Positions 32,741-42,299 are shown, numbered from the stretch's first letter. The stretch is 64,000 bases of DNA from JAFLCL01 sp039809495 (GCA_039809495.1 JBDHVC010000004.1:62001-126000), one strand, 5' to 3'. The notes: generated by a model from the letters alone, not told the origin. A program made the numbers and translations.

Positions 32741-34995
32741 GCCCCTACCTCGCGGCGCCGCGCCCTCGCGCCGGCGCCGCTCCGCCGCGTCGCGAGCAAG
32801 AGGATGCCGAAGATGAGGACGGCGTAGGCGGCCGCGTACCCCGTCTGGTGCCCGCGCGTGAACGCCCAGCGGTAGGCCTCCGAGACGAGGATCTCGGTCG
32901 ATCCGTCGGGCTCGCCCGCGCTCACGAGGAACACGACGTTGAACATGTTGAAGGTCCACACGGCGCCCATCGCGACCGCGGGGAGCAGCGCGGGGCGCAA
33001 GAGCGGCAGCGTGATCGAGCGGAATTGCTCGAGCGGCCCCGCGCCGTCGACCTCGGCCGCCTCGTAGAGATCCTTCGGGATCGCGGTGAGCGCGCCGAGC
33101 GTCACGACCATCATGAACGGGAAGCCGAGCCAGACGTTGGTCGCCACGTTCGCCGCGAAGGCCGTCGAGAAGTGCGCGAACCAGCTCACGGGCGGCACCC
33201 CGACCACGTCGAGCAGCGCGTTCACGGCGCCGAGCTGGCGGTGGAACATGCCCCGCCACGCGAGCGCCGTGACGTAGCTCGGCACGGCCCACGGGAGGAT
33301 GAGGAGCAGGCGGTAGAGCGCCTTCAGGCGCAGGAGCGGCGAAGACAGGAGGAGCGCGAGGACGAGCCCGATCGCGACGTGGAGGCTCACGTTCGCGACG
33401 GTCCAGAGCACGGTCACGGCGAGGACGACCCAGAAGCTCCCGTGGCCGAGGAGATCGCCGCCGCGCGCGCTGAGGATGTCCACGTAGTTCGCGACGCCGA
33501 CGTAGTGGAGCTCGGCGCCCTCCCCCGCGAAGAACGAGGCGAGCGCGCCGACGGCGAGCGGCAGGACGACGAGGAGCACGATGACGACGAACGCGTGGGC
33601 GATCCACGCGTACGCGGGGAGCGAGCGCGCGAGGGCCGCGCGGACCTCCGCCCGCGTGATCTGTCTCGCGAGCGCGAGCGTCACGAGGAGGAGCGCGCTC
33701 GAGACGGCGACGAGCGCCCACGTCGGATCGCGCGGCGGCGGCGGCGGGCGCGTCTCGTCCTCGAAGCGATGGCGAGCCTCGACGAGGGCCTCGCGCGGCG
33801 CGAGGTCCCCCCGGAGCACCTTCCGGATGGCGCGATCGACGGGCCCGAAGACGCGGCTCATGTGCGGATGCGTCGGCATCGGCCGCGCCTCGATCGCGGC
33901 GTCGTGGAACGCGCGCAGCCGCGCCTCGCGCGCGAGCGAGGGATCCTCCCACGCCGCGCGCGAGGCGACGACGTGCCCGCCCTCCCTCGCGCGAACGAGC
34001 GCGCCCTCCCGCCCCGCGAGAAAGAGCGCGAGCGAGCGGGCGAGCGCCGGCTCGGCCGCGTCGCGCTGCCCAGCCCTGGCCACGAGGAAGGCGGCCTCGA
34101 TCGTCGAGAAGGGGACGAGGCGCGCGTCCTCGCCCTCGGCCTCGATACGCGGCAGCGGCCGGACGGCCCAGCGCAGCTCGCGCGGGAGATCGGGCGCGAG
34201 CCAGGGCCCGCTCACCGCGCCGACGGCGCGCCCGCTCCGGAAGAGGTTGCGCACGAGCTCTCCCGAGCTCTCCTCGGGGACGGCCCCCTCCGAGACGAGC
34301 GCGCGCATGCGCTCGAGCGCCCGCTCCGCGCGCTCCCCCTCGAGCGCGTAGCGCCCCTCGTCGTCGAGGTAGCGCGCGCCGTAGGCGTGAAAGAGCGCGG
34401 CCCCGGCGTAGGCGGAGTCGATCTCCCACGCGAGCGGGACGACGCCCTCGGGGCGATGATCGAGCAGGCGCTCGAAGTCCTCGACGCGATCGAGCCTCGC
34501 GTCACCCGCCAGATCGAGGTTCACGTAGAGGACGAGGCTCTTCACCGAGAGCGGGACCCCGAAGAGCGCGCCCTCGTAGCGGAGCACCTCGAGCAGAGAG
34601 GGCTCGAAGTCGCTCGCGAGCTCGGGCGCGAGCGCGCCGTAGTCGCGCACGAGCCCCGCCTCGACGTAGGTCGCGATGCGATCGTGGGCGTCGATGAAGA
34701 GATCCGGCCCGTGGCCCGCCGGGATCGCGGTCTGGAGCTTGGTCGCGTAGGCCCCGAACGGGATCGCCGTGACCTCGACGCGGACCGGCCTGCCCGCGCG
34801 CGCCTCGCGCGCCTCGAACGCGTCGACCGCGCGCTCGAGCCCACGCGCCTCGCTCTCACCGTACGCGTGCCAGAGGACGAGGCGCGCCGGCGCGTCGTCG
34901 GCTCGCGCCCCAGAGGACGCGAGGAGCGCGAGGAGCGCGAGGCCGAGCGCGAGGAGCGTGGGAGCGGGCGATCGCGGCGCGAGCGAGGCCCTCAC
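32737..34995 (-). CDS. Fused sugar-binding protein and ABC permease (MalE-MalF type)
   Basis: One 752-residue polypeptide contains two usually separate parts of a sugar importer. Residues 1-32 are a signal sequence; about 35-410 is a family 1 solute-binding protein (LVLWHAYGESEARGLERAVDAFE, ATKLQTAIPAGHGPDLFIDAHD, FGVPLSVKSLVLYVN). A PPPPPRDP linker (417-424) and a helix at about 426-444 follow, then a MalF-like permease from about 460 with six helices and the EAA loop LYEAAEVDGAGPLEQFRSITLP. The binding domain should be tethered on the periplasmic side. The frame is continuous with no stop or frameshift sign. It overlaps malK-like and malG-like neighbours by four bases on both sides. Confidence 0.92.
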   Translation of the reverse strand: MRASLAPRSPAPTLLALGLALLALLASSGARADDAPARLVLWHAYGESEARGLERAVDAFEAREARAGRPVRVEVTAIPFGAYATKLQTAIPAGHGPDLFIDAHDRIATYVEAGLVRDYGALAPELASDFEPSLLEVLRYEGALFGVPLSVKSLVLYVNLDLAGDARLDRVEDFERLLDHRPEGVVPLAWEIDSAYAGAALFHAYGARYLDDEGRYALEGERAERALERMRALVSEGAVPEESSGELVRNLFRSGRAVGAVSGPWLAPDLPRELRWAVRPLPRIEAEGEDARLVPFSTIEAAFLVARAGQRDAAEPALARSLALFLAGREGALVRAREGGHVVASRAAWEDPSLAREARLRAFHDAAIEARPMPTHPHMSRVFGPVDRAIRKVLRGDLAPREALVEARHRFEDETRPPPPPRDPTWALVAVSSALLLVTLALARQITRAEVRAALARSLPAYAWIAHAFVVIVLLVVLPLAVGALASFFAGEGAELHYVGVANYVDILSARGGDLLGHGSFWVVLAVTVLWTVANVSLHVAIGLVLALLLSSPLLRLKALYRLLLILPWAVPSYVTALAWRGMFHRQLGAVNALLDVVGVPPVSWFAHFSTAFAANVATNVWLGFPFMMVVTLGALTAIPKDLYEAAEVDGAGPLEQFRSITLPLLRPALLPAVAMGAVWTFNMFNVVFLVSAGEPDGSTEILVSEAYRWAFTRGHQTGYAAAYAVLIFGILLLATRRSGAGARARRREVGA

Positions 34996-36086
34996 GGCTC
35001 GCCTCCCGCGGGCGAGACGCTCCCGAGCGAGCGCCCCGTCGCCTCGTCGAAGAGGTGCGCGTGGGTGACGTCGAGCGCGAGGCGAAGCCCCGGCTCGACG
35101 CGGTCCGCCGCGCTGCCCTCGAGCCGGGCGACGAACGCGTCCTCGCTCCCCTCGAGGCGGCCGTGCGCGTACGCCTCGAAGCCCATCGCCTCGACGACGT
35201 CGACGACGAGCGAGAGCGCCGCGCTCCCATCGCCCTCGCGGGCCACGCGGACGTCGTGCGGCCGCACGCCGAGCGCGAGCGAGGTGGGCGTCTCGAGCGA
35301 GCTCGGCACCTCGAGCGAGACCCCCGCCGCGCGGAGGCGGTCCCCCTCGCGACGCACGGCGACGAAGTTCATCGCCGGGCTCCCGAGGAAGCCCGCGACG
35401 AAGCGGCTCTTCGGGCGCGCGTAGACCTCGAGCGGCGGCCCCACCTGCTCGACGACGCCCCCCGAGAGCACGACCAGCCGATCGGCGAGCGTCATCGCCT
35501 CCACCTGATCGTGGGTCACGTAGAGCATCGTCGCGGAGAGCCGCGCGTGCAGGCGCTTGATCTCGACGCGGACCTCGGCGCGGAGCGCCGCGTCGAGGTT
35601 CGAGAGCGGCTCGTCGAAGAGGAAGAGGCTCGGCCGGCGCGCGATCGCGCGCCCCATCGCGACGCGCTGGCGCTGCCCGCCCGACATGTCGCGCGGGTAG
35701 CGCTCGAGGAGCGCCTCGAGGCCGAGCGTGGAGGCGACCTCTGCGATGCGCGCGTCGATCGTCTCCTTCTTCTCGCGCCGCAGCGTGAGCCCGAAGGCGA
35801 GGTTCTCGCGGACGGTGAGGTGCGGATAGAGCGCGTAGCTCTGGAAGACCATCCCGACGTCACGCTCGCGCGGCGCGAGGCGCGTCACGTCGCGATCGCC
35901 GATGTGGATCGCGCCCGCGTCGGGGAGCTCGAGCCCCGCGACGGTGCGCAGGAGCGTGCTCTTGCCGCACCCCGAGGGGCCGACCAGGACGACGAGCTCA
36001 CCGTTTCGCACGTCGAGATCGATGCCTCGCAGGATCGGCGCGCCGCCGAGCTTCTTCTCGACGTGTCGGATCGAGAGGGACGTCAC
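34992..36086 (-). CDS. Sugar ABC transporter ATPase (MalK/UgpC family)
   Basis: ATPase of 364 residues for the importer encoded downstream. Walker A GPSGCGKST, Q-loop VFQSYALYPHLTV, signature MSGGQRQRVAMGRAI, Walker B LFLFDEPLSNLDA and switch His in YVTHDQ are all present. The C-terminal TOBE-type regulatory domain carries LGVRPHDVRV. It is first gene of the three-gene operon; the stop overlaps the start of the fused binding protein/permease. It is divergent from the histidine phosphatase with 83 bp between. Confidence 0.93.
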   Translation of the reverse strand: MTSLSIRHVEKKLGGAPILRGIDLDVRNGELVVLVGPSGCGKSTLLRTVAGLELPDAGAIHIGDRDVTRLAPRERDVGMVFQSYALYPHLTVRENLAFGLTLRREKKETIDARIAEVASTLGLEALLERYPRDMSGGQRQRVAMGRAIARRPSLFLFDEPLSNLDAALRAEVRVEIKRLHARLSATMLYVTHDQVEAMTLADRLVVLSGGVVEQVGPPLEVYARPKSRFVAGFLGSPAMNFVAVRREGDRLRAAGVSLEVPSSLETPTSLALGVRPHDVRVAREGDGSAALSLVVDVVEAMGFEAYAHGRLEGSEDAFVARLEGSAADRVEPGLRLALDVTHAHLFDEATGRSLGSVSPAGGEP

Positions 36087-36169
36087 GGGTGGAGAGTACG
36101 CAATCTCGAGCCGCCTCGGCGGAGCGAGTCGCCAAGGGGCCCCCGGGCTGCTACCGCTCCTCGAGTACG

Positions 36170-37030
36170 ATGAGCGAGCGAGCCGAACGAGACAGGGAGC
36201 GCACGCTGGTCCTCGTGCGCCACGCGGAGTCGATCTGGAACGCCGAGAACCGCTGGCAGGGGCAGGCGGACGTCCCGCTCTCTCCCCGCGGCGAGCGTGA
36301 GGCGCGCGCGCTCGGCGAGCGCCTGCGCGCCGAGCCCTTCGATCTCGTCGTCACGAGCGATCTCTCGCGGGCGCGCGCCACGGCGGAGGCGATCGTCGAG
36401 GCCCAGCGCGCCGCGGGCCTCGAGGCCTCGCTCGAGGCGAGCTCGGGCCTGCGCGAGATCGACGTCGGCGACATGACGGGGATCTCGCACGCGGAGGCCC
36501 AGGCGCGCTTCGGCGATCACCTGCGCGCGATGATCCGCGGCGAGGACCGCCCCGTCGGCGGCAGGGGCGAGTCGCTCCCGGGCTTCGAGGCGCGCGTCCT
36601 CGGCGCGGTGACGGCGCTGCTCGAGGAGCGGCCGGGCGCCTCCCGGATCCTCCTCGTGATGCACGGAGGCTGCGTGCGAGCGCTCGTCCGTCACGCGCTC
36701 GGGCTCGTGAGCCGACGACGCGCGCTCGAGGGGGTCTCGAACACGTCCATCACGCGCCTCGTCGCGGAGGGCGGCAGGATCCGCGCGCTCGCGTCGTTCA
36801 ACGACGCCTCGCACCTCGCCGCGCTCGAGGGGCACCCGATGGCGAGCCGGTGGTCCCAGAGCGACGAGCACGAGGTGATCGCGGGCGCGGCGGCCCGCGC
36901 GCGCATCCACGCCTTGCTCCAGCTCGCGCACGAGTCGCTCCTCGTCGAGCCGGGAGACGAGACGACGACGTGGGTGGACGCGAAGAGCGCGCGGCTCGTC
37001 CGCTACGCGGTGCCGACGAGCACGCGCTGA
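36170..37030 (+). CDS. Histidine phosphatase (phosphoglycerate mutase-like)
   Basis: Cytoplasmic phosphatase of 286 residues. The catalytic motif LVRHAESIWN (RHA at 17-19, phospho-accepting His18), TSDLSRARATAE, GRGESL and LVMHGGCVRAL are all in place, as in cofactor-dependent mutase-like phosphatases (CobC/GpmB group). The last about 75 residues (from ASRWSQSDEHEVIAG on) go beyond the usual 200-210-residue family length and are unassigned. The substrate is not predictable. The stop codon opens the palindrome at 37028-37075. Confidence 0.88.
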   Translation: MSERAERDRERTLVLVRHAESIWNAENRWQGQADVPLSPRGEREARALGERLRAEPFDLVVTSDLSRARATAEAIVEAQRAAGLEASLEASSGLREIDVGDMTGISHAEAQARFGDHLRAMIRGEDRPVGGRGESLPGFEARVLGAVTALLEERPGASRILLVMHGGCVRALVRHALGLVSRRRALEGVSNTSITRLVAEGGRIRALASFNDASHLAALEGHPMASRWSQSDEHEVIAGAAARARIHALLQLAHESLLVEPGDETTTWVDAKSARLVRYAVPTSTR

Positions 37031-37075
37031 CGGCGCCTCGCTCGACGTGATCCGCCCCGCCGAGGCACGCCGTCA
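37028..37075. terminator. Palindromic bidirectional hairpin bounded by two stop codons
   Basis: Convergent gap of the phosphatase and the small lipoprotein. It begins TGACGGCGCCTCG and ends CGAGGCACGCCGTCA, so the two arms pair over about 13 bases with one mismatch or bulge. TGA and TCA are the two stop codons. The loop contains CTCGACGTGATCCGCCCC, nearly the same as at 19133-19183 and in the long repeat. Confidence 0.65.
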
Positions 37076-37375
37076 GTGGCCTGGCGGCTCGATCGGAGGC
37101 GGCGGCACGCGCTCGCGTCGCGCGCGGGATCCGGGCTCGTCCTCGACCTCGACGCGCCGCGGCGCGCGCGCTGGCTCGCTCGCGCCCTCGTCCGCCGGCC
37201 CCTCGCCCCCGACGCGCCGCGGCGTCGGGGGGGGCTCGCGTGGCGCTCCCTCCTCGACGCCCGAGGGCTCGCGCCGCGCGGGCTCCGCCGTCCGACCGCC
37301 GCAGCTCGAGAGCAGCCCGACGAGGAGCAGCGTCGCCCCCGCGGACCAGGATGGTCGTCGCGCGCCGCGCCTCAT
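37073..37375 (-). CDS. Small Pro/Arg/Glu-rich lipoprotein
   Basis: A 100-residue product. Signal segment about 10-24, lipobox LLSSC (Cys25), then a low-complexity Pro/Arg/Glu-rich tail ending PPPPIEPPGH. Its ATG overlaps the stop of the cbpA-like gene (ATGA), so it is probably translated from the same message. Nothing suggests an enzymatic role. Confidence 0.7.
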   Translation of the reverse strand: MRRGARRPSWSAGATLLLVGLLSSCGGRTAEPARREPSGVEEGAPREPPPTPRRVGGEGPADEGASEPARAPRRVEVEDEPGSRARRERVPPPPIEPPGH

Positions 37376-38328
37376 CGCGCCTTGAAGCTCGAGACGCGCT
37401 GGAGCTCCTCGAAGAGCTCGCGCTCGCGCTCGCCGAGCGGGCTCGGCACGCGGATCTCGAGGACGGCGTAGAGATCGCCGCGCTCGCTGCTCGAGCGGGG
37501 GTAGCCCTTCTCGCGGAGCCGGATCCGACGACCGGACGAGCTCCCGGCGGGGACCTTGAGGCGCACGACGCCGTCGAGCGTCGGGACCTCCACGCTCGCG
37601 CCGAGCGCGGCCTCCCACGGCGTGATCGGCACGGTCGTGAGCAGCGCGTCGCCCTCGATCCGGAAGCGCTCGTCCGACGCGAGCTTGATCTCGAGGAGCA
37701 GATCGCCCGCGGGGCCGCCGAAGCGGCCGGCGTGCCCCTTCTCCTTCAGCCGGATCTTCTGACCCGCGCGGACCTTCGCGGGCACCTTCACCGTGAGGTG
37801 CTGGACGTTCCCGCTCGCGTCCGTCAGCCCGAGCTCGCGCGAGCCGCCGGCGTAGGCGTCGGAGATCCCGAGCTCGAGCGCCGCCTCGACGTCCTCGCCG
37901 CGCATCGGCCCCCGCGCCTTGCGGCGCCCGCCGCCGAAGCCCGCCGCGCCGAAGTCGAAGCCGCCCGCCCCTCCCGCGCCGCGCTGCGCGAAGAACTGCT
38001 CGAAGATCGAGCCGAGATCGCGCGGATCGAAGGCACCCCCGCCGGCCCCGCCGAAGTCGAAGCGCACATCGCCCATGTCGGGGGGCGGCGCTCGGCCCTC
38101 GGAGACCGCCTTCCACGTCGATCCGTACTTGTCGTAGAGGGCGCGCTTCTTCTCGTCCTTCAGGACCTCGTAGGCCTCGTTGACCTCCTTGAAGCGGTCC
38201 TCGGCCTTCGGCTCCTTGCTGACGTCAGGGTGGTACTTGCGCGCGAGCTTTCGGTACGCGCTCTGGACCTCGTCCTTCGACGCCGTCCGCGCGACCCCCA
38301 ACACCTCGTAGTAGTCCTTGTAGCTCAC
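37372..38328 (-). CDS. cbpA: CbpA-type DnaJ family co-chaperone
   Basis: A 318-residue J-domain protein. J domain at residues 4-70 with HPD (33-35), a Gly/Phe-rich linker (about 90-138), then the two C-terminal beta-sandwich peptide-binding domains (GEDVEAALELGISDAYAGGSRELGL, ...VRAGQKIRLKEKGHAGRFGGPAGDLLLEI). No zinc-finger cysteines, so it is the type II/CbpA class. The start is GTG. It works with DnaK, which is not in the window. The E. coli namesake also binds curved DNA; that is not shown here. Confidence 0.9.
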   Translation of the reverse strand: MSYKDYYEVLGVARTASKDEVQSAYRKLARKYHPDVSKEPKAEDRFKEVNEAYEVLKDEKKRALYDKYGSTWKAVSEGRAPPPDMGDVRFDFGGAGGGAFDPRDLGSIFEQFFAQRGAGGAGGFDFGAAGFGGGRRKARGPMRGEDVEAALELGISDAYAGGSRELGLTDASGNVQHLTVKVPAKVRAGQKIRLKEKGHAGRFGGPAGDLLLEIKLASDERFRIEGDALLTTVPITPWEAALGASVEVPTLDGVVRLKVPAGSSSGRRIRLREKGYPRSSSERGDLYAVLEIRVPSPLGERERELFEELQRVSSFKAR

Positions 38329-38436
38329 CGTCCGCTCCTCGAGCGCTCAGCGTAGGTCTCGAGCGCCGCCTCGCCAGCGCCCCACGAGCGACCCGATGCC
38401 TGCCTCTTCGGAGAGCCTCCGGGCACGCTCAGCTCG

Positions 38437-39480
38437 TCAGGGCCACGTGGCGACATGCTCGAGCGCCGTCCCCTCGTCGTACCCGAAGAGGAGGTTGAAG
38501 CACTGGATGGCCTGGCCCGACGCGCCCTTGACCAGGTTGTCGATCGCGCCCTGGCAGAGCAGCCAGCCGGTGCGCTCATCGAGCGTGTACGAGAGGAGCG
38601 CGCGGTTCGAGCCCCGCACCCAGAGCGTGTCGGGACACGCGCCTGGATCGAGGACGTGGACGCTCGGAGAGCCCGCGTAGCGCGCGCGGGCGAGCGCGGT
38701 CGCGGCCTCGGCGTCGAGCCCCGGCTTGGGGCGGACGTACGCGGACGCGAGGATGCCGCGCGTCATGGGCGCGAGGTGGGGGATGAAGCTCACGCGGACC
38801 TCGCGGCCGCTCACGCGCGAGAGCGTCTGCTCGATCTCCGGCGTGTGCCGGTGCGTCCCACACGTCTTGTAGGCGCGGATCCCGCCGGTCAGCTCCGCGT
38901 GGAGCGTCCGCTCGCTCGGCGATCGCCCCGCCCCGGAGCTGCCCGTCTTCGCGTCGATCACGAGGGGCCCCTCCTCGATCCGGCCCGCCTCGAGGAGCGG
39001 CGCGAGCGGGAGCGTGGACGAGGTCGGGAAGCAGCCGGGGACGGCGACGAGGCTCGCGCCTCGGATCGCGTCGCGGAAGAGCTCGGGGAGGCCATAGACC
39101 GCGCGCTCGCGCAGCGTGGGCGAGGCGTCGTGCCCATACCACGCGGCGTGGATCTCCGGATCGCGCAGCCGAAAGTCGGCCGAGAGGTCGAGCACCTTCA
39201 CGCCCCGCTCGTGGAGCTCGCGCACGATCTCCCCGCTCGCGCCGTGCGGGAGGCAGGCGAAGGCCGCGTCCGCGCGCGCGGCGATGCGCGCCGGATCGTA
39301 GCTCGCGACCACTCCGTCGAGCCGCCCCGCGAAGGACGGGAGCACGTCGGCGATGGGCTTGCCGGCCTTGCTCTGCCCGACGATCTCGGTGAGCTCGACG
39401 TGTGGGTGCGCGACGAGGAGGCGGAGCAGCTCCGCGCCGGTGTAGCCCGTGGCTCCGAGGACCGCGACCCGAGTCGTCAT
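38437..39480 (-). CDS. argC: N-acetyl-gamma-glutamyl-phosphate reductase
   Basis: Third step of arginine biosynthesis, NADPH-dependent, cytoplasmic, 347 residues. The dinucleotide motif GATGYTGAELLRLL (9-22), catalytic C150 in VAVPGCFPTSS, AKTGSSGAGRSPS and the late His in SFIPHLAPMTRGI match the family. The ATG at 39480 (MTTRVAVLGATGYTG) is the standard start. No other arg gene is adjacent. It is 59 bp downstream of the glycosyltransferase stop and 108 bp upstream of cbpA. Confidence 0.96.
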   Translation of the reverse strand: MTTRVAVLGATGYTGAELLRLLVAHPHVELTEIVGQSKAGKPIADVLPSFAGRLDGVVASYDPARIAARADAAFACLPHGASGEIVRELHERGVKVLDLSADFRLRDPEIHAAWYGHDASPTLRERAVYGLPELFRDAIRGASLVAVPGCFPTSSTLPLAPLLEAGRIEEGPLVIDAKTGSSGAGRSPSERTLHAELTGGIRAYKTCGTHRHTPEIEQTLSRVSGREVRVSFIPHLAPMTRGILASAYVRPKPGLDAEAATALARARYAGSPSVHVLDPGACPDTLWVRGSNRALLSYTLDERTGWLLCQGAIDNLVKGASGQAIQCFNLLFGYDEGTALEHVATWP

Positions 39481-39539
39481 GAGCCGGCAGGATGCGCGCT
39501 CTCGCGCCCGAGCGCCATGGCCGACGGATCGGGGCGCTT

Positions 39540-42299
39540 TCAGCGAACCCGCAGGCGGCCCGCGATGACGCGGTTCGCGTCGTCCTTCTGCCCCTCGACG
39601 ACCTCGAGCCGGCTCTCGCCGGAGTAGAGGCCGATGAAGAAGGTGTAGTCGCCGGGCGGGTAATTCGCCGGCACGCGCAGCTCCTGGCGATCGACGACGA
39701 CGTCGCCCTCGCTCCACATCCGCACCGGGTAGCGCCCGTCGACCGGCTCGTGATCGCCGTTGAGGCGCTGGCCGTAGCCGTCGATGTGGAGGAAGGGCTG
39801 ATAGCCGCCCGGCACCGGCACGACACAGCGCCAGTACCACGTGACCGTGAACTGCTGCCCCGGCCCGACCGAGTCGCCGTTCGGGAGCTCGAGGTCGTAG
39901 CCCAGCAGCTCGATGCGACGATCGAAGCTCGCGTTCACCGGGTGCTGGATCGTCGGCGGGGCGTCGAGCACGAAGCCCGCCAGGAAATTCTCGTCCGCGC
40001 GGCCCTCGATCGGCTGGTTGGTCGCGAGGACGGCGCGCGCGTTGCGAGCGTCGGCGACGAAGAGGTGGCGCCCCGCGCGCTGACGGTAGGTGCGATCGAG
40101 CTGCGCGAGCTGCTCGGTGGGGAGCGCGAGCCAGACCCGGCTCGGCCGCGCGAGCAGCTCGAGCACCTCCGCCTCGCTGCGGAGCTCGAGCACCTCGCCG
40201 TGCGCGTAGAGCGCCGCCGCACGCCCTCCCACCTGGTACTCGCCGAGCGGCTCGTCCGCGCCGTGGAGCGCGTTGTAGGTGTCGTAGATCTCGCGGGGCG
40301 AGAAGTGGGCGGACGCTTGGAGGTGGAAGCTCCCGACGAACCAGGCGGCGAGCACGACCGAGGTCGCCACCATCGGGACGAGCGAGTTGGCTCGGAGCGT
40401 CGTCAAGGCGTGGTAGACGACGCGCGCGACGCCGAGGACGAGGAGCACGGCGAAGGGGAGCGCGAAGAGCGCGATGCCCACGCGGATCGCCAGCGAATTC
40501 CAGCCGATCCCGCTCAGGATCCCCGCGCCGATGAAGAGGCCGAGCGCGACGACGCCGAGGACCGCGACGGGGCGCCGCGCGCGGGCGCGGAGCGCGCTCA
40601 TCGAAGGGACGAAGCGGATGAGGAGCGCGAGCACGAGCAGCGCGCCGGCCACGACGCCGGCGCCGATCGAGATCCGGCCGCTCAAGACGCGCGCGAGCAG
40701 CATCATGTCCTCGTCGTCCGCGCCGCGCGCCGCGAGCGAGAGGGTGAGGGCCGCGAGCCCGAAGCCGACGAGCACGGACGTCGCGAGCGCCCCGAGCACG
40801 AGCCACACCCGATGGCCTCGGCTCCGGTGCCACTGCACGTCGAGCAGGTGGACGGGGACGAAGAGCCGGACGAGGAGCCCCCGCCACGACCTGGCGCCCA
40901 CCTCGTCCATCAGCGTCCTCGGCGAGCCCGTCGGGTCGGAGGCGAACGCGAAGAACGCGGTGAGCCCGAAGAGCCCGAGCGTGATCGCCCAGCCCGCCGT
41001 CGGGTTGAAGACCTCGGGCATCGTGAACGAGCGGAGCGAGAGGCCCTCGATGGGCGAGCCCGGATACGCGTGGAAGTCGCGGACGAGGAGCCCGACCAGC
41101 AGCGCCACGACGATCCCCCGCGCCCACGTCTCGCCGTGCGAGCGCTCCTCGGTCGCGCGCAGGTACGACGCGACGAGCCACGCCACCGCGAAGGGCGCGA
41201 GGAACGCGCCGTCTCCGTAGCGCGCCGACTGCACCGACTGCGCCGCGAAGGCGAGGCCGACCCACGCGAAGGCCGCGAGATCGATGGCCCGCGCCGTGTC
41301 CGCGCGCTCGCCCCCTCCTTGGGCCGTCGAGCGCGCCGAGCCGTAGGTCATCACGAACCCCGCCGCGATCGGGAGGACGGCGCTCCACGGCGCGAAGGCG
41401 TGGAAGAGCGCCTGGATCGGCATCTCGAACGAGGGCGGCGTCTGGCCTCGGGGCACGCCCCCCGTCCAGATCGAGTACCCCTCCTGGTTGCCGAGGATGG
41501 CGAGGGCCGTGCCGACGACGACGGCGAGCGTGAGGGCCACGACGCCGAGGCCCGCCCACGCGTCGAGCCGCGCGCTCCCCTCGGTCGGGAGCGAGAGCGG
41601 GCGCCCGTCCCACGGGAGCCGCGCGACGACGGCGCTCGCGACCGCGGCGAGCGGCGGCGCGACGCCGAGCAGGACGCCCGAGGTCTCCGCGGCGAAGAGC
41701 GCGGAGCCGAGCAGGCCGATCGCGAGGCCGCCGCGCGCGCGCGGCGAGCGCGCCGACGCGACGGGGAAGGCGAGGAGCGAGGCGAAGACGAAGACGAGCG
41801 CCGACGCGAGGAAGCCTGGCCCAAAGCCCATCATGTGGCGCGCGTTGAGCAAGAAGAGCGGCGTCGTCCCGAGGACGATCGCGACGTAGGCGCCGCGGCG
41901 CAGATCCCCGTAGAGCCGACCGACCCCGGCGGCGAGCGCGAGGAGCAGGAGGGAGGCGAGCGTGATCGGGAGCCGCCCCGACCACTCGTGCACCCCGAAG
42001 ATCGCGAAGGCCCGCGCGACGAGCCAGGTGGAGAGGAGAGGCCGACCCGGCTCGAGGCTCTCGTGATCGAGGAGGCGGCGCGCGTCGTCGGCGACGCTCA
42101 GCTCCCACGGATCCCAGACGCCGTAAGCGGAGAGCCGAAAGCCCGCGATCACCGAGAGCACGAGCACGACGCCAGCGAGGATCAGCGCCTCGCGACGTCC
42201 TCGAGCGGGAGGCGCGCTCGCGCCGGGAGCGCCGAGCTTCACCTCGTCGGAGTGGGCGTCGGAGGTCGCGGACGCGTTCGAGGGATCCATGCCGGTCAT
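39540..42299 (-). CDS. GT-C membrane glycosyltransferase (PMT/ArnT-like)
   Basis: A 919-residue inner-membrane protein with about 12-14 helices and a large C-terminal periplasmic domain (from about residue 650, ending in a beta-rich part). WDPWELSVADDARRLLDH in the first periplasmic loop has the acidic motif and position seen in dolichyl/undecaprenyl-phosphate-sugar transferases, followed by GRPLLSTWLVARAFAIFG. It should transfer a lipid-linked sugar to a protein, lipid or glycan outside the membrane; the acceptor is unknown. The start may be the ATG at 42299 or the next ATG three codons in. The stop begins TGAAAGCGCCCCG, a variant of the stop-embedded motif. Confidence 0.85.
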   Translation of the reverse strand: MTGMDPSNASATSDAHSDEVKLGAPGASAPPARGRREALILAGVVLVLSVIAGFRLSAYGVWDPWELSVADDARRLLDHESLEPGRPLLSTWLVARAFAIFGVHEWSGRLPITLASLLLLALAAGVGRLYGDLRRGAYVAIVLGTTPLFLLNARHMMGFGPGFLASALVFVFASLLAFPVASARSPRARGGLAIGLLGSALFAAETSGVLLGVAPPLAAVASAVVARLPWDGRPLSLPTEGSARLDAWAGLGVVALTLAVVVGTALAILGNQEGYSIWTGGVPRGQTPPSFEMPIQALFHAFAPWSAVLPIAAGFVMTYGSARSTAQGGGERADTARAIDLAAFAWVGLAFAAQSVQSARYGDGAFLAPFAVAWLVASYLRATEERSHGETWARGIVVALLVGLLVRDFHAYPGSPIEGLSLRSFTMPEVFNPTAGWAITLGLFGLTAFFAFASDPTGSPRTLMDEVGARSWRGLLVRLFVPVHLLDVQWHRSRGHRVWLVLGALATSVLVGFGLAALTLSLAARGADDEDMMLLARVLSGRISIGAGVVAGALLVLALLIRFVPSMSALRARARRPVAVLGVVALGLFIGAGILSGIGWNSLAIRVGIALFALPFAVLLVLGVARVVYHALTTLRANSLVPMVATSVVLAAWFVGSFHLQASAHFSPREIYDTYNALHGADEPLGEYQVGGRAAALYAHGEVLELRSEAEVLELLARPSRVWLALPTEQLAQLDRTYRQRAGRHLFVADARNARAVLATNQPIEGRADENFLAGFVLDAPPTIQHPVNASFDRRIELLGYDLELPNGDSVGPGQQFTVTWYWRCVVPVPGGYQPFLHIDGYGQRLNGDHEPVDGRYPVRMWSEGDVVVDRQELRVPANYPPGDYTFFIGLYSGESRLEVVEGQKDDANRVIAGRLRVR

